NCBI GenBank assembly: GCA_026712605.1
Contig: JAPORL010000208.1
Span: 12,786-18,217 of the forward strand
DNA length: 5,432 nt
From: Pseudobdellovibrionaceae bacterium
GTDB lineage: Bacteria; Bdellovibrionota; Bdellovibrionia; Bdellovibrionales; UBA1609
Reading direction: 5' to 3'
A program made the position numbers and the translations under genes. This document shows positions 1 through 5,432 of the stretch, in pieces; the stretch's first letter is position 1; every line of letters starts with the position of its first letter. The notes under the pieces were generated by a model. It was not told the origin of the DNA, ran no database searches, and was given only the letters and a program-made list of their open reading frames with translations.

Positions 1-2
1 AG

Positions 3-62
3 CCTCTTAAAGGCTTTGACTGGCTGAATTTTTTGTTTGATATTTTTTTTTCGCTTAAATAG
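3..62 (+). CDS. Possible C-terminal tail of an upstream gene (partial)
   Basis: From the left edge, the frame beginning at base 3 is open to a TAG at 60-62 and encodes PLKGFDWLNFLFDIFFSLK. The ending is hydrophobic with a closing lysine and could be the end of a membrane protein gene lying mostly outside the window. Only 19 codons are visible, and an open frame of this length is expected by chance, so the call rests on plausibility alone. No family can be assigned. The minus strand is also open over much of the same stretch. Confidence 0.2.
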   Translation, partial: PLKGFDWLNFLFDIFFSLK

Positions 63-113
63 CAACTGAAAGTCACTTTGTGGCAAAAGGCATGTCCCAA
101 GTTCTTGGTCTTT

Positions 114-246
114 ATTTATTCCTATTTAAGTTTCTTGATGAAAAACTCAAAAAGAATTCAGATTTGAAACTTCAAAAAAGTTTATTATATAAGAGTTTTT
201 AAATAAAAAAAATAATTCTTGGAAAAATTATTTAATAGGAATAAAT
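114..246. repeat. 13-base perfect inverted repeat, arms 114-126 and 234-246
   Basis: ATTTATTCCTATT at 114-126 is the exact reverse complement of AATAGGAATAAAT at 234-246, with 107 bases between. The right arm lies just upstream of, and next to, the -35 element of the promoter proposed for the gene at 291. Paired sites at this distance could be regulator binding sites or a remnant repeat. In DNA this AT-rich, a chance origin is also quite possible. Confidence 0.35.
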
Positions 247-275
247 TTGAAAAATATTATTTGTTTAATTAAAAT
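247..275 (+). promoter_or_regulatory. Sigma70-type promoter for the TPR-like gene
   Basis: TTGAAA at 247-252 (5 of 6 matches to TTGACA) is followed by exactly 17 bases and then TAAAAT at 270-275 (5 of 6 matches to TATAAT). Transcription would start near 282, leaving a leader of only about nine bases before the ATG at 291. A second, weaker arrangement is TTGGAA at 219-224, 17 bases, then TAAATT at 242-247, which would give a leader of about 37 bases. AT-rich DNA produces such matches by chance, but the first pair is the best in this region and is correctly spaced. Confidence 0.45.
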
Positions 276-290
276 TTAAAACGCTGGAAT

Positions 291-965
291 ATGATTAAAC
301 TTTTAAGCTTACTTTCTATAATTTGTGTTGGATCACTTTTTTTCTTTGAGCCTCAATTTAAAAAGAAAAGTAACAAGGTTTTTTATTTTGCTCCACCTGA
401 AATCATAAAATACTTTTCTTTCGGTTTTGAAGAGCTTTATGCAGATATTTTATGGATGCGATTGCTTCAAAATGTTGATTTTTGCAGTTCCAAAAAAGGC
501 CTCCCTATTTATGATGGAGAAACAAAATATGAATGTGAAAAAGGCTGGTCTTATAAAATGACATCAGCTATTACAGAGCTGGCGCCCCGTTTTTTAGCTC
601 CTTATGAAATCTCTGGCTCCATCTTGAGCGTTATTATGGGAGATAAATTAGGGGCTAAAAAAATTTATGACAAAGCTTTAAAGGTCTTTCCTAATAACTG
701 GCAACTTCATTTTAGCGCTAGTTATCATTACTTAGTAGAACTAAAGGAAGAAGAAAAAGCCGCAAAACTTTTAATTAAAACGGCAGATCTAGGAGGGCCT
801 TTGTGGTTATATGCCTTAGCCGCTAAAACCTACAAAAAAAAAGGAAGACTGTTATTAGCTAAAGAAATTCTTAATCAAGCTATCAAAAAGGATTCAACCA
901 AAAAATACAAAAAAGCTTTTGAAATAAAATTAAAAGAAGTGGAAAGAGAACTCTCTCAATTATAA
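291..965 (+). CDS. Membrane-anchored TPR-like protein of unknown function
   Basis: The 224-residue product begins with Met-Ile-Lys and a hydrophobic stretch (residues 4-19) without an obvious cleavage site, suggesting a single N-terminal membrane anchor with the rest outside the cytoplasm. A conserved-looking segment, FGFEELYADILWMRLLQ (44-60), precedes two cysteines (C65, C82) that could form a disulfide. From about 100 on, the protein is helical and resembles three tetratricopeptide-type units, roughly 104-135, 137-168 and 172-203, with typical small and aromatic positions (FPNNWQLHF, ALAAKTYKKKG, AKEILNQAIKK). I associate this arrangement, an anchor then an 'ADILW.R..Q' segment then TPRs, with uncharacterised TPR proteins of deltaproteobacteria and Bdellovibrio-like bacteria. 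A scaffold role in an envelope complex is inference only. The ATG is chosen because it includes the whole hydrophobic segment; its ribosome binding site is weak (GGA only two bases away). The end overlaps the convergent gene by six bases. Confidence 0.8.
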   Translation: MIKLLSLLSIICVGSLFFFEPQFKKKSNKVFYFAPPEIIKYFSFGFEELYADILWMRLLQNVDFCSSKKGLPIYDGETKYECEKGWSYKMTSAITELAPRFLAPYEISGSILSVIMGDKLGAKKIYDKALKVFPNNWQLHFSASYHYLVELKEEEKAAKLLIKTADLGGPLWLYALAAKTYKKKGRLLLAKEILNQAIKKDSTKKYKKAFEIKLKEVERELSQL

Positions 966-1556
966 ATGATTCTTTAACCAAAGGCTAAATTGAAATACAG
1001 AATCTTTATAAGGCTTAAATAATTCTATTCTATTTTCAACAGATAATCCTAAATTTACAATAAGCTTTTCAGATAATAAACCCATTTCTCCCTCTAAACC
1101 TATAAAAGGAATTAAAAAAAAACGATAATCTTTATAAAAATCTTGCGTTAGTAAAATAGATCCGCCAAGAAGAGGAGCTATTCTCCTTAAAGAAAATGGT
1201 ATTTTTAGCGGATAATAAGAATAATCCAAAACTTTAAAAAGCTCTATATTAGCCTGATATAAATTCTGAATCTTAAGCTCTTCTTTACTATTGCATTTGA
1301 GACTTTGTTTTAAGTCCAAACAATACGAAATGAGACTTTTTTTAATTTGAGGCCAATAAGGTTTTTGACTCCATAGATTTAAAAAAATACTTCCACTAAA
1401 ATTTACAAAAGTTTGTTTCTTTAACTCTTCAGTCAAATTAGCTTTCAAAGAGCCATTTAAAAACAATCTTAATCTTTCAGAGCTATCTTTTAAATATAAA
1501 AAATTATAGGATAAACTAAGTTCTCTTTTTTCTTTTTTTATAATAAAAATAAGCAT
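960..1556 (-). CDS. C-terminal beta-barrel part of the metallopeptidase gene, in a shifted frame
   Basis: This 198-codon ORF overlaps the last 41 bases of the upstream 803-codon ORF in another frame. Its sequence shows alternating polar and hydrophobic strands (ELSLSYNFLYLKD, RLRLFLNGSLKANL, FVNFSGSIFLNLW, YRFFLIPFIGLEGEMGLL, KLIVNLGLSVENRIELF, VFQFSLWLKNHL), as in an outer-membrane barrel. There is no signal peptide. The nominal ATG is preceded directly by CCTC with no Shine-Dalgarno sequence. The first eight residues (MLIFIIKK) overlap bases that in the other frame read HAYFYYKK, a credible barrel strand. I therefore read this as the end of the same gene, giving a joined product of about 988 residues. 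Residues 62-110, rich in Lys, Leu, Gln and Ser with two cysteines (C79, C88), may be a long extracellular loop. The alternative, a separate translationally coupled gene, is less likely because an independent barrel protein would need its own signal peptide. The stop codon overlaps the end of the convergent TPR gene. Confidence 0.65.
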   Translation of the reverse strand: MLIFIIKKEKRELSLSYNFLYLKDSSERLRLFLNGSLKANLTEELKKQTFVNFSGSIFLNLWSQKPYWPQIKKSLISYCLDLKQSLKCNSKEELKIQNLYQANIELFKVLDYSYYPLKIPFSLRRIAPLLGGSILLTQDFYKDYRFFLIPFIGLEGEMGLLSEKLIVNLGLSVENRIELFKPYKDSVFQFSLWLKNHL

Positions 1557-3927
1557 GAGGATATTTTATTTTATATTGATACTTCAACTGTCCGCTTTGA
1601 GTAAGATAAGTTTTCCAATTCTTATTCTTATTAAATTCTATTTCTCCCCAACCCCATTGAGATTTAAAGATCAAATTAGATTTAGGATTGATATAGATAG
1701 GATAGTTTAAAGTTAAATTAAAAACCCAGTTTCTTTTAAATAAAGCTTTTTTTTTCATTAAAAAATTTCCAACTGGATAAAAAATATCTTCTGTGTCTAA
1801 AAACCCAATAAATTTTGAAGTTTGTATTTCGTAGTTGGATTTTTCTAAATCCAAACGGCTTTCATCGTAAAGAAAAGAAAATTTAAAACTAGGACGATAC
1901 TTTTGAAATGAATAAATCGTGTTTATAAATTTATTATTAAGGCTAAATCTGTTAGATAAGCTTAGCTCATTAAATTTAAGAGGATCTAAAAAGGAAAAAG
2001 AAGAGAAAAAATCAGAATGACCTCTTAAAAATTTTGGCTCATAAATAAATAAAAACTGTTTTAAGTAAAGCTCTTTAAAAGCATTGTAAGGTTTAAAGCT
2101 GTTTGATGAAAGGCTTTCCAAAGAGCTTTGATCTTTTAATTTAACCCCGACTATAGAATCTTTCGAGTTAAAATTGTTTTTTTGAATCTCATGTTTTGGA
2201 TCCTTTTTCAGATCAAGAAAGCTGTTTTCTTTTTGAAAAGAGTAGGCATATAAAAAAGGTTTCTCTACCTTCTCTTTTGTTTTAATAATTTTATATTCAT
2301 AATGAGTCGGGCTGATTTCAGAAACTAAAAAATAATCATCTTTTATTTTTCTCGCTGAAACAATTCTATCCGATTCACTTAAACGATAAATTCCTTGATC
2401 CTTTTTGTAAACAAATAAACTAGAGCCATATTTTGTTGCTCCTATAAAATAAACTTCTATCTCATTCACTTCCAAAGGATAAGAAAAATAAGATTTAAAA
2501 CTGATAAGAGCTTGTTTATTTTTATATAAAGTCCTTTCATCTTTGTTTTGTTTGAAATAATAAACAGTCCCTTTTGAATCCGCTAAAACAGAAGAATCTA
2601 CTGTAGTATAAAAAACTTTATCAATGATAAGAGAATTTCCTAGATGACTTTGTTTAGAATCTAGAGAAATGGCTTTATCTTGAAAAAAATCCATTACATT
2701 TTGTGAATTATATTTTTTTAGATTTTTAAAATTCTCTTTAAACAAAGTGTACTCAAAAGAAGTAGCGCTAGTTTTAAGATTAGCTGAGGAGTAATATTTG
2801 CCTTTTCTATAAAAAATTTTACCAATAGGAAGATTTTTTTTAGTTTTTTTTATAATTCCTGTTTGTTTATCAAAAATAACTAAATAAGGAGGGGTTTTGG
2901 AATCAGAAATCAAGAAATAAATAAACTGATCATTGCTATTTATAGGCACATAAACTTTACTCGTTAATAAAGCTTTTTGTGAAGATACTTTTTGCTGTTG
3001 GGCTAAATCTTTATAGTAAGTTTTATATTCTTTAAATAAGGTCAGTAAATCTTTTTTAAAAGCCCTTTTTAAAGAGCTATTTAAACCATAATAATCTAAA
3101 GGAAGAAACCGGCCACTTTCATGAAAAAATTTTTTTATTTTTTCTGAACCATACTGAGAATAAAGAAAGTTAAAAAAATAAGCTCCATGAAAATATTTTT
3201 CAGTGCTAGAAAAAGAATCATCATAAGCTTTTAAAAGTCTTTTTAAAGAAAAATCTTTTTTTATCTGTGAAAATACAAAAGCTCTCACAAAACCACTAAA
3301 TAGCCTTCCTCCCGATCCATAAAAAGATTCCATTAAAATAGCATGCCCTTCTAAAATCCAAGAAGGTAAAAACATATTCCTATAAGATAAAGAACCTAAA
3401 ATTGGCGCTAGAATTCGATCCCAGTTAGAGTTTTGAGACATTTGATAGATATGAGACAGTTCATGGGTCAAACTATCCCTTGACCATGAAAAAAGAGACA
3501 AATGATCCATGAAATCTGTTGAACTGAAAGAGTAAATTTTTACAACTGAAAAAGGATACACTCCTGCTGATGCATTTGAGAGTTGATAGCGAGGAGACAA
3601 AAATAACAGATAGTTTTTTCTAAAATAAGGCGACCGAAAAAAAAATTTAGACAATTTTTGATCAATTTTTAACTTATAATCAAACCACTGTGGCAAAAAA
3701 CCTCTAAACTCTTCACTCGCAACAAATTCGCTATCAGAACTAAAAGATTTCACATAGTATCTACTATCTTTTCTAAAAAAATTCAGTTTCTTAAGAGGTA
3801 AAAAAGTCCTATCTTTATAAAAAAATTTAAAATCAGCTTGTTTTGAAACTTCCTTATCCTTATAAGCCTCAGCTACAATGAAAGGACTAAAAAATAATAG
3901 AAAAAAAACTTTAATTTGTTGTTTCAA
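1516..3927 (-). CDS. Secreted gluzincin metallopeptidase with propeller-like and barrel domains
   Basis: The 803-residue product starts with a signal peptide (MKQQIKVFFLLFFSPFIVAEA, cleavage probably after residue 21). A peptidase MA-like (gluzincin) domain follows at about 80-310. The zinc motif HELSH is at 155-159, and the likely third ligand, E193, lies in WILEGHA 34 residues later. A helical tail with FHGAYFFNFLYSQYG (246-260) follows, as is typical of the family. Residues about 325-560 are strand-rich with repeated units (FIYFLISDS, YLVIFDKQTG, GTVYYFKQNKD, EVYFIGATKYGSSLFVYKK, DDYFLVSEIS), resembling a TolB-like propeller without a clear repeat signature. From about 620, alternating strands (FSSFSFLDPLKFNELSLSN, PSFKFSFLYD, WVFNLTLNYPIYI, QLKYQYKIKYPHAYFYY) look like an outer-membrane barrel. 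The ORF ends abruptly in KKRKKRT at a TAG, apparently because of a frame change, and the barrel continues in the ORF at 960-1556. The start is TTG, supported by a strong ribosome binding site. Substrate unknown; location inferred as the outer membrane with the peptidase domain periplasmic. Confidence 0.8.
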   Translation of the reverse strand: MKQQIKVFFLLFFSPFIVAEAYKDKEVSKQADFKFFYKDRTFLPLKKLNFFRKDSRYYVKSFSSDSEFVASEEFRGFLPQWFDYKLKIDQKLSKFFFRSPYFRKNYLLFLSPRYQLSNASAGVYPFSVVKIYSFSSTDFMDHLSLFSWSRDSLTHELSHIYQMSQNSNWDRILAPILGSLSYRNMFLPSWILEGHAILMESFYGSGGRLFSGFVRAFVFSQIKKDFSLKRLLKAYDDSFSSTEKYFHGAYFFNFLYSQYGSEKIKKFFHESGRFLPLDYYGLNSSLKRAFKKDLLTLFKEYKTYYKDLAQQQKVSSQKALLTSKVYVPINSNDQFIYFLISDSKTPPYLVIFDKQTGIIKKTKKNLPIGKIFYRKGKYYSSANLKTSATSFEYTLFKENFKNLKKYNSQNVMDFFQDKAISLDSKQSHLGNSLIIDKVFYTTVDSSVLADSKGTVYYFKQNKDERTLYKNKQALISFKSYFSYPLEVNEIEVYFIGATKYGSSLFVYKKDQGIYRLSESDRIVSARKIKDDYFLVSEISPTHYEYKIIKTKEKVEKPFLYAYSFQKENSFLDLKKDPKHEIQKNNFNSKDSIVGVKLKDQSSLESLSSNSFKPYNAFKELYLKQFLFIYEPKFLRGHSDFFSSFSFLDPLKFNELSLSNRFSLNNKFINTIYSFQKYRPSFKFSFLYDESRLDLEKSNYEIQTSKFIGFLDTEDIFYPVGNFLMKKKALFKRNWVFNLTLNYPIYINPKSNLIFKSQWGWGEIEFNKNKNWKTYLTQSGQLKYQYKIKYPHAYFYYKKRKKRT
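1526..1539 (-). other. A7-G-A6 tract: probable frameshift or slippage site
   Basis: On the coding strand this reads AAAAAAAGAAAAAA. Just after it the 803-codon frame reaches a TAG (1518-1516), while the ORF ending at 960 continues one base out of register (+1, or equivalently -2). Removing one A from either run joins the two frames as ...YYKKEKRELSLSYNF... or ...YYKKRKRELSLSYNF..., about 988 codons in all. The site also contains A-AAA-AAG in the zero frame, the dnaX-type -1 heptamer. A -1 shift would enter the third frame, not the barrel frame, so that mechanism does not explain the arrangement. A sequencing indel, a true mutation, or transcriptional slippage on the A run are all possible. 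Confidence 0.55.
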
Positions 3928-3935
3928 AAATGAAA

Positions 3936-3944
3936 TCCTTTCTT
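3936..3944 (-). promoter_or_regulatory. Ribosome binding site deciding the TTG start
   Basis: AAGAAAGGA on the minus strand ends eight bases before the TTG at 3927-3925, which is optimal spacing. No ATG or GTG lies between, and the TTG gives a complete signal peptide, so TTG is the likely start codon of the metallopeptidase gene. Confidence 0.75.
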
Positions 3945-3951
3945 ATTTTTA

Positions 3952-3980
3952 TAAATAGTTTTAGCATAAATTTTTATCAA
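3952..3980 (-). promoter_or_regulatory. Possible promoter of the metallopeptidase gene
   Basis: On the minus strand TTGATA (3980-3975; 5 of 6 matches to the -35 consensus) is followed by 17 bases and then TATTTA (3957-3952; only the first three positions match the -10 consensus). The gap to the upstream transporter gene is 151 bases, long enough for a separate promoter. The -10 match is poor and the whole gap is AT-rich, so this is tentative. Confidence 0.25.
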
Positions 3981-4072
3981 AATTAAAAAAAATTCAGTTA
4001 AATAAAAAGCTATTACTTTTTTAAAAAGTTTCTTTTTGAGTAAAAAAATAAAGCTAGTTTTTAACTTTGGAG

Positions 4073-4087
4073 CCTATTTTAAATAGG
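4073..4087 (-). terminator. Palindrome over the transporter stop codon, weak terminator candidate
   Basis: CCTATTT-T-AAATAGG is a perfect inverted repeat with seven-base arms around one central base, able to fold as a six-pair stem with a three-base loop. It spans the TAA of the transporter gene. No U-run follows at once on the minus strand; a TTTATTTTTTT stretch occurs about 20 bases further on, which is too far for a canonical intrinsic terminator. It may be an incidental palindrome or a weak 3'-end structure. Confidence 0.25.
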
Positions 4088-5404
4088 ATTTTCAGATATA
4101 TAAGAGTTAATATTCACATTTTCTTTTCGACTCAAATACAAAGTAACAATAGAATCGCCTGTAACATTCACCACAGTTCGCCCCATATCTAAAAGCCGAT
4201 CCACACCTAAAATAATAGCTAGCCCTTCGGCCGGTATGCCTAAAATAACAATAGCTGACATCAAGATCGGTAAAGAACCTCCAGGAATTCCCGCTATACC
4301 CACAGAAGTAATAAAAACAATCGCTATCAACAGGCCTATATCCATAAAATTTAACTCCACTCCGAAAATCTGAGCTATAAATAAAGTAGCCGCGACTTCA
4401 AAAAGCGCTGTTCCATCCATATTCACTAAAGTTCCAATAGGAATAGAAAAACTCACAATTTTTCTAGGCGCTCCAAAGTTTTTCTCCAAAGTTCTCATGG
4501 TAACAGGCATAGTTGCACTACTGGAACTTGTGCTAAAGGCTGTTGAAAAAATAGGCAACATCCTAGAAAAAAACTCAAAAATGGGAATTTTAACTAAAAA
4601 TTTTAAAAACAAACTATAAGTTCCAAGAAAATGAAGAAAGAGGCCTAGGAGCATAACAAAAATATAAAAGACCATGCTTTTTAATAAATCCAGACCCAGT
4701 TCTGAAACAGAAACAGCTATCAAAGCTAAAACCGCAACAGGGGCCGTTTTCATAATCCATTTTATGATAGTAACAGACATAAAAGACAAGGCTGACATAA
4801 ACTGTATAAAGCTTTCTTTAGGGGCCGATGAGCCACTGCTAGAAGGTAAATAAAGAAGGCTTAAACCAAATAAAATAGAAACAAAAATGACAGCAAGCAT
4901 ATTATTTTCACCAAATTGATCTATGATATTTCTAGGAACAATTTTCGTTAAAATGCCTGGCCATAAAGAATCTCCCACCATAGAGCTTTTTTCTTTCATA
5001 GAAGACATTTTATCTTGCATTTTTACAGCAATTTGCTGAGCTTTTTCTTTTGGGATTCCCTGACCTGGTTTCATGGTCCCCATGCAAATTTGTCCGATAA
5101 AAATGGCAATGAAGGTGCTTCCTGCATAAAATAAAAAAAGCCTTTTACTTAAACGACCTACAGAAGAGGGATCTTTCATATCAGAAATTCCAACAACCAA
5201 AGAACTAAAAACTAAGGGTACAATAATCATAAATAAAGACTGAAGAAAAAGATTTCCTATAGGATAAAAAATATTATCCGTAATAAAATAAACAAAAGGA
5301 GCAAATTGAGGGTTTATCTTTAAAAAATTAAAAACTAAACCTATAATACAACCTAAAATAAGACCAAAAAAAATACCCCAACTTCCTAAAAAAGATTTTG
5401 ACAT
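4079..5404 (-). CDS. Dicarboxylate/amino acid:cation symporter (GltP/GltT-like, DAACS family)
   Basis: The 441-residue length is normal for this secondary transporter family, which moves acidic amino acids or C4-dicarboxylates into the cell with Na+ or H+. The family hallmarks are all present in order. They are the first membrane helix (about 8-28), the serine-rich re-entrant hairpin 1 (STSSSSATMP, 291-300), NMDGT in helix 7 (328-332), hairpin 2 with GIAGIPGGS (369-377), and helix 8 with LDMGRTVVNVTGD (405-417). In helix 8, D406, R409, T410 and N413 occupy the spacing of D394, R397, T398 and N401 in the archaeal aspartate transporter GltPh. The arginine favours an acidic side chain, so glutamate or aspartate is the likely substrate and Na+ the likely coupling ion. 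The hydrophilic Lys/Met-rich loop at about 112-145 is variable in the family. The ATG is followed directly by the first helix, and the upstream ribosome binding site is poor (only 28 bases are visible). No disrupted or missing motif is seen. Confidence 0.93.
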   Translation of the reverse strand: MSKSFLGSWGIFFGLILGCIIGLVFNFLKINPQFAPFVYFITDNIFYPIGNLFLQSLFMIIVPLVFSSLVVGISDMKDPSSVGRLSKRLFLFYAGSTFIAIFIGQICMGTMKPGQGIPKEKAQQIAVKMQDKMSSMKEKSSMVGDSLWPGILTKIVPRNIIDQFGENNMLAVIFVSILFGLSLLYLPSSSGSSAPKESFIQFMSALSFMSVTIIKWIMKTAPVAVLALIAVSVSELGLDLLKSMVFYIFVMLLGLFLHFLGTYSLFLKFLVKIPIFEFFSRMLPIFSTAFSTSSSSATMPVTMRTLEKNFGAPRKIVSFSIPIGTLVNMDGTALFEVAATLFIAQIFGVELNFMDIGLLIAIVFITSVGIAGIPGGSLPILMSAIVILGIPAEGLAIILGVDRLLDMGRTVVNVTGDSIVTLYLSRKENVNINSYISENPI

Positions 5405-5432
5405 AATGAAAAAGCTATAGATTTTTATTAAA

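Larger units (their letters stand above)
1..290. other. AT-rich leading region with no convincing complete gene
   Basis: This stretch contains no long open frame on either strand. It holds a short open frame at its left edge that may be the end of an upstream gene, a 36-codon ATG ORF at 92-202, a near-palindrome CCAAG-TT-CTTGG at 97-108, an A/T-only inverted repeat (arms 210-217 and 226-233, eight-base loop), a 13-base inverted repeat and a promoter for the gene at 291. The 36-codon ORF has the A-rich stretch AAAAGG ending only one base before its ATG, too close for a good ribosome binding site. Its frame is open upstream to a GTG at 80. I do not recognise its product, and its later half is Lys/Leu-rich as expected of random AT-rich DNA. 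Confidence 0.5.
3928..4078. other. AT-rich intergenic gap between transporter and metallopeptidase genes
   Basis: This 151-base gap is almost entirely A/T. Besides the tentative promoter and the ribosome binding site, it holds a small A/T palindrome (minus strand ACTTTTTAAAAAAGT) and several poly-A or poly-T runs. I see no small gene, tRNA or riboswitch. Whether the transporter and metallopeptidase genes share a transcript cannot be decided from the sequence. Confidence 0.5.

Noticed and set aside
1..15. Hairpin AGCCT-CTTAA-AGGCT at the left edge as the terminator of an upstream gene
   Set aside because: Five base pairs, no adjacent T-run, and it may lie within the end of a coding sequence; the window edge prevents a judgement.
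210..233. Stem-loop AAATAATT / AATTATTT as a terminator or riboswitch
   Set aside because: Only A-T pairs with an eight-base loop and no U-run or conserved core; too weak to call.
968..1003. GATTCT / AGAATC inverted repeat as a terminator of the TPR gene
   Set aside because: The loop is about 24 bases, the stem six pairs, and it lies inside the coding region of the opposite gene.
1526..1540. Programmed -1 frameshift at A-AAA-AAG (dnaX-type heptamer)
   Set aside because: The heptamer is in the right register, but a -1 shift enters the third frame. The barrel ORF needs +1 or -2, so the classical mechanism does not fit.
1556..1580. Independent start of a separate gene at the ATG at 1556
   Set aside because: No ribosome binding site upstream and no signal peptide, although the product looks like an outer-membrane barrel; continuation of the upstream gene explains it better.
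4005..4035. Terminator-like A/T hairpin downstream of the transporter (minus strand ACTTTTTAAAAAAGT)
   Set aside because: The stem is almost purely A/T and would be unstable; such palindromes are expected in DNA this AT-rich.

Overview
The window is very AT-rich DNA (roughly 30% G+C by eye) from what looks like a Gram-negative bacterium. It encodes a protein with a signal peptide and a long C-terminal run of alternating hydrophobic strands resembling an outer-membrane beta-barrel, plus a membrane-anchored TPR-type protein of a kind I associate with deltaproteobacteria and Bdellovibrio-like lineages. A low-GC member of Bdellovibrionota is my best guess, but nothing here is taxonomically decisive.

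Layout: bases 1-290 hold no convincing complete gene, only a possible tail of an upstream plus-strand gene, a 36-codon ORF, a 13-base inverted repeat and a good sigma70-type promoter. A 224-residue membrane-anchored TPR-like protein follows on the plus strand (291-965). The rest of the window is on the minus strand. An acidic amino acid:cation symporter (GltP/GltT type of the DAACS family) lies at 4079-5404. Downstream of it, after a 151-base AT-rich gap, is a secreted protein starting with TTG (1516-3927). It has a gluzincin (peptidase MA-like) metallopeptidase domain, a beta-propeller-like middle and the start of a beta-barrel. The ORF at 960-1556 overlaps its end in another frame and continues the barrel.

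The most notable observation is that the 803-codon and 198-codon ORFs look like one gene of about 988 codons, interrupted by a one-base frame change at an A7-G-A6 tract (coding strand). The downstream ORF has no ribosome binding site of its own, and its protein reads as further barrel strands. This could be a sequencing indel, a recent disruption, or a case rescued by slippage on the poly-A tract.

The genes do not form an obvious pathway. The TPR gene and the metallopeptidase gene converge and overlap by six bases at their stop codons, with no intrinsic terminator between them. I see no CRISPR array, insertion sequence, tRNA, rRNA or phage gene. Apart from the frameshift and the unusual domain combination, this is an ordinary chromosomal region, and I do not see evidence of a new multi-gene system.
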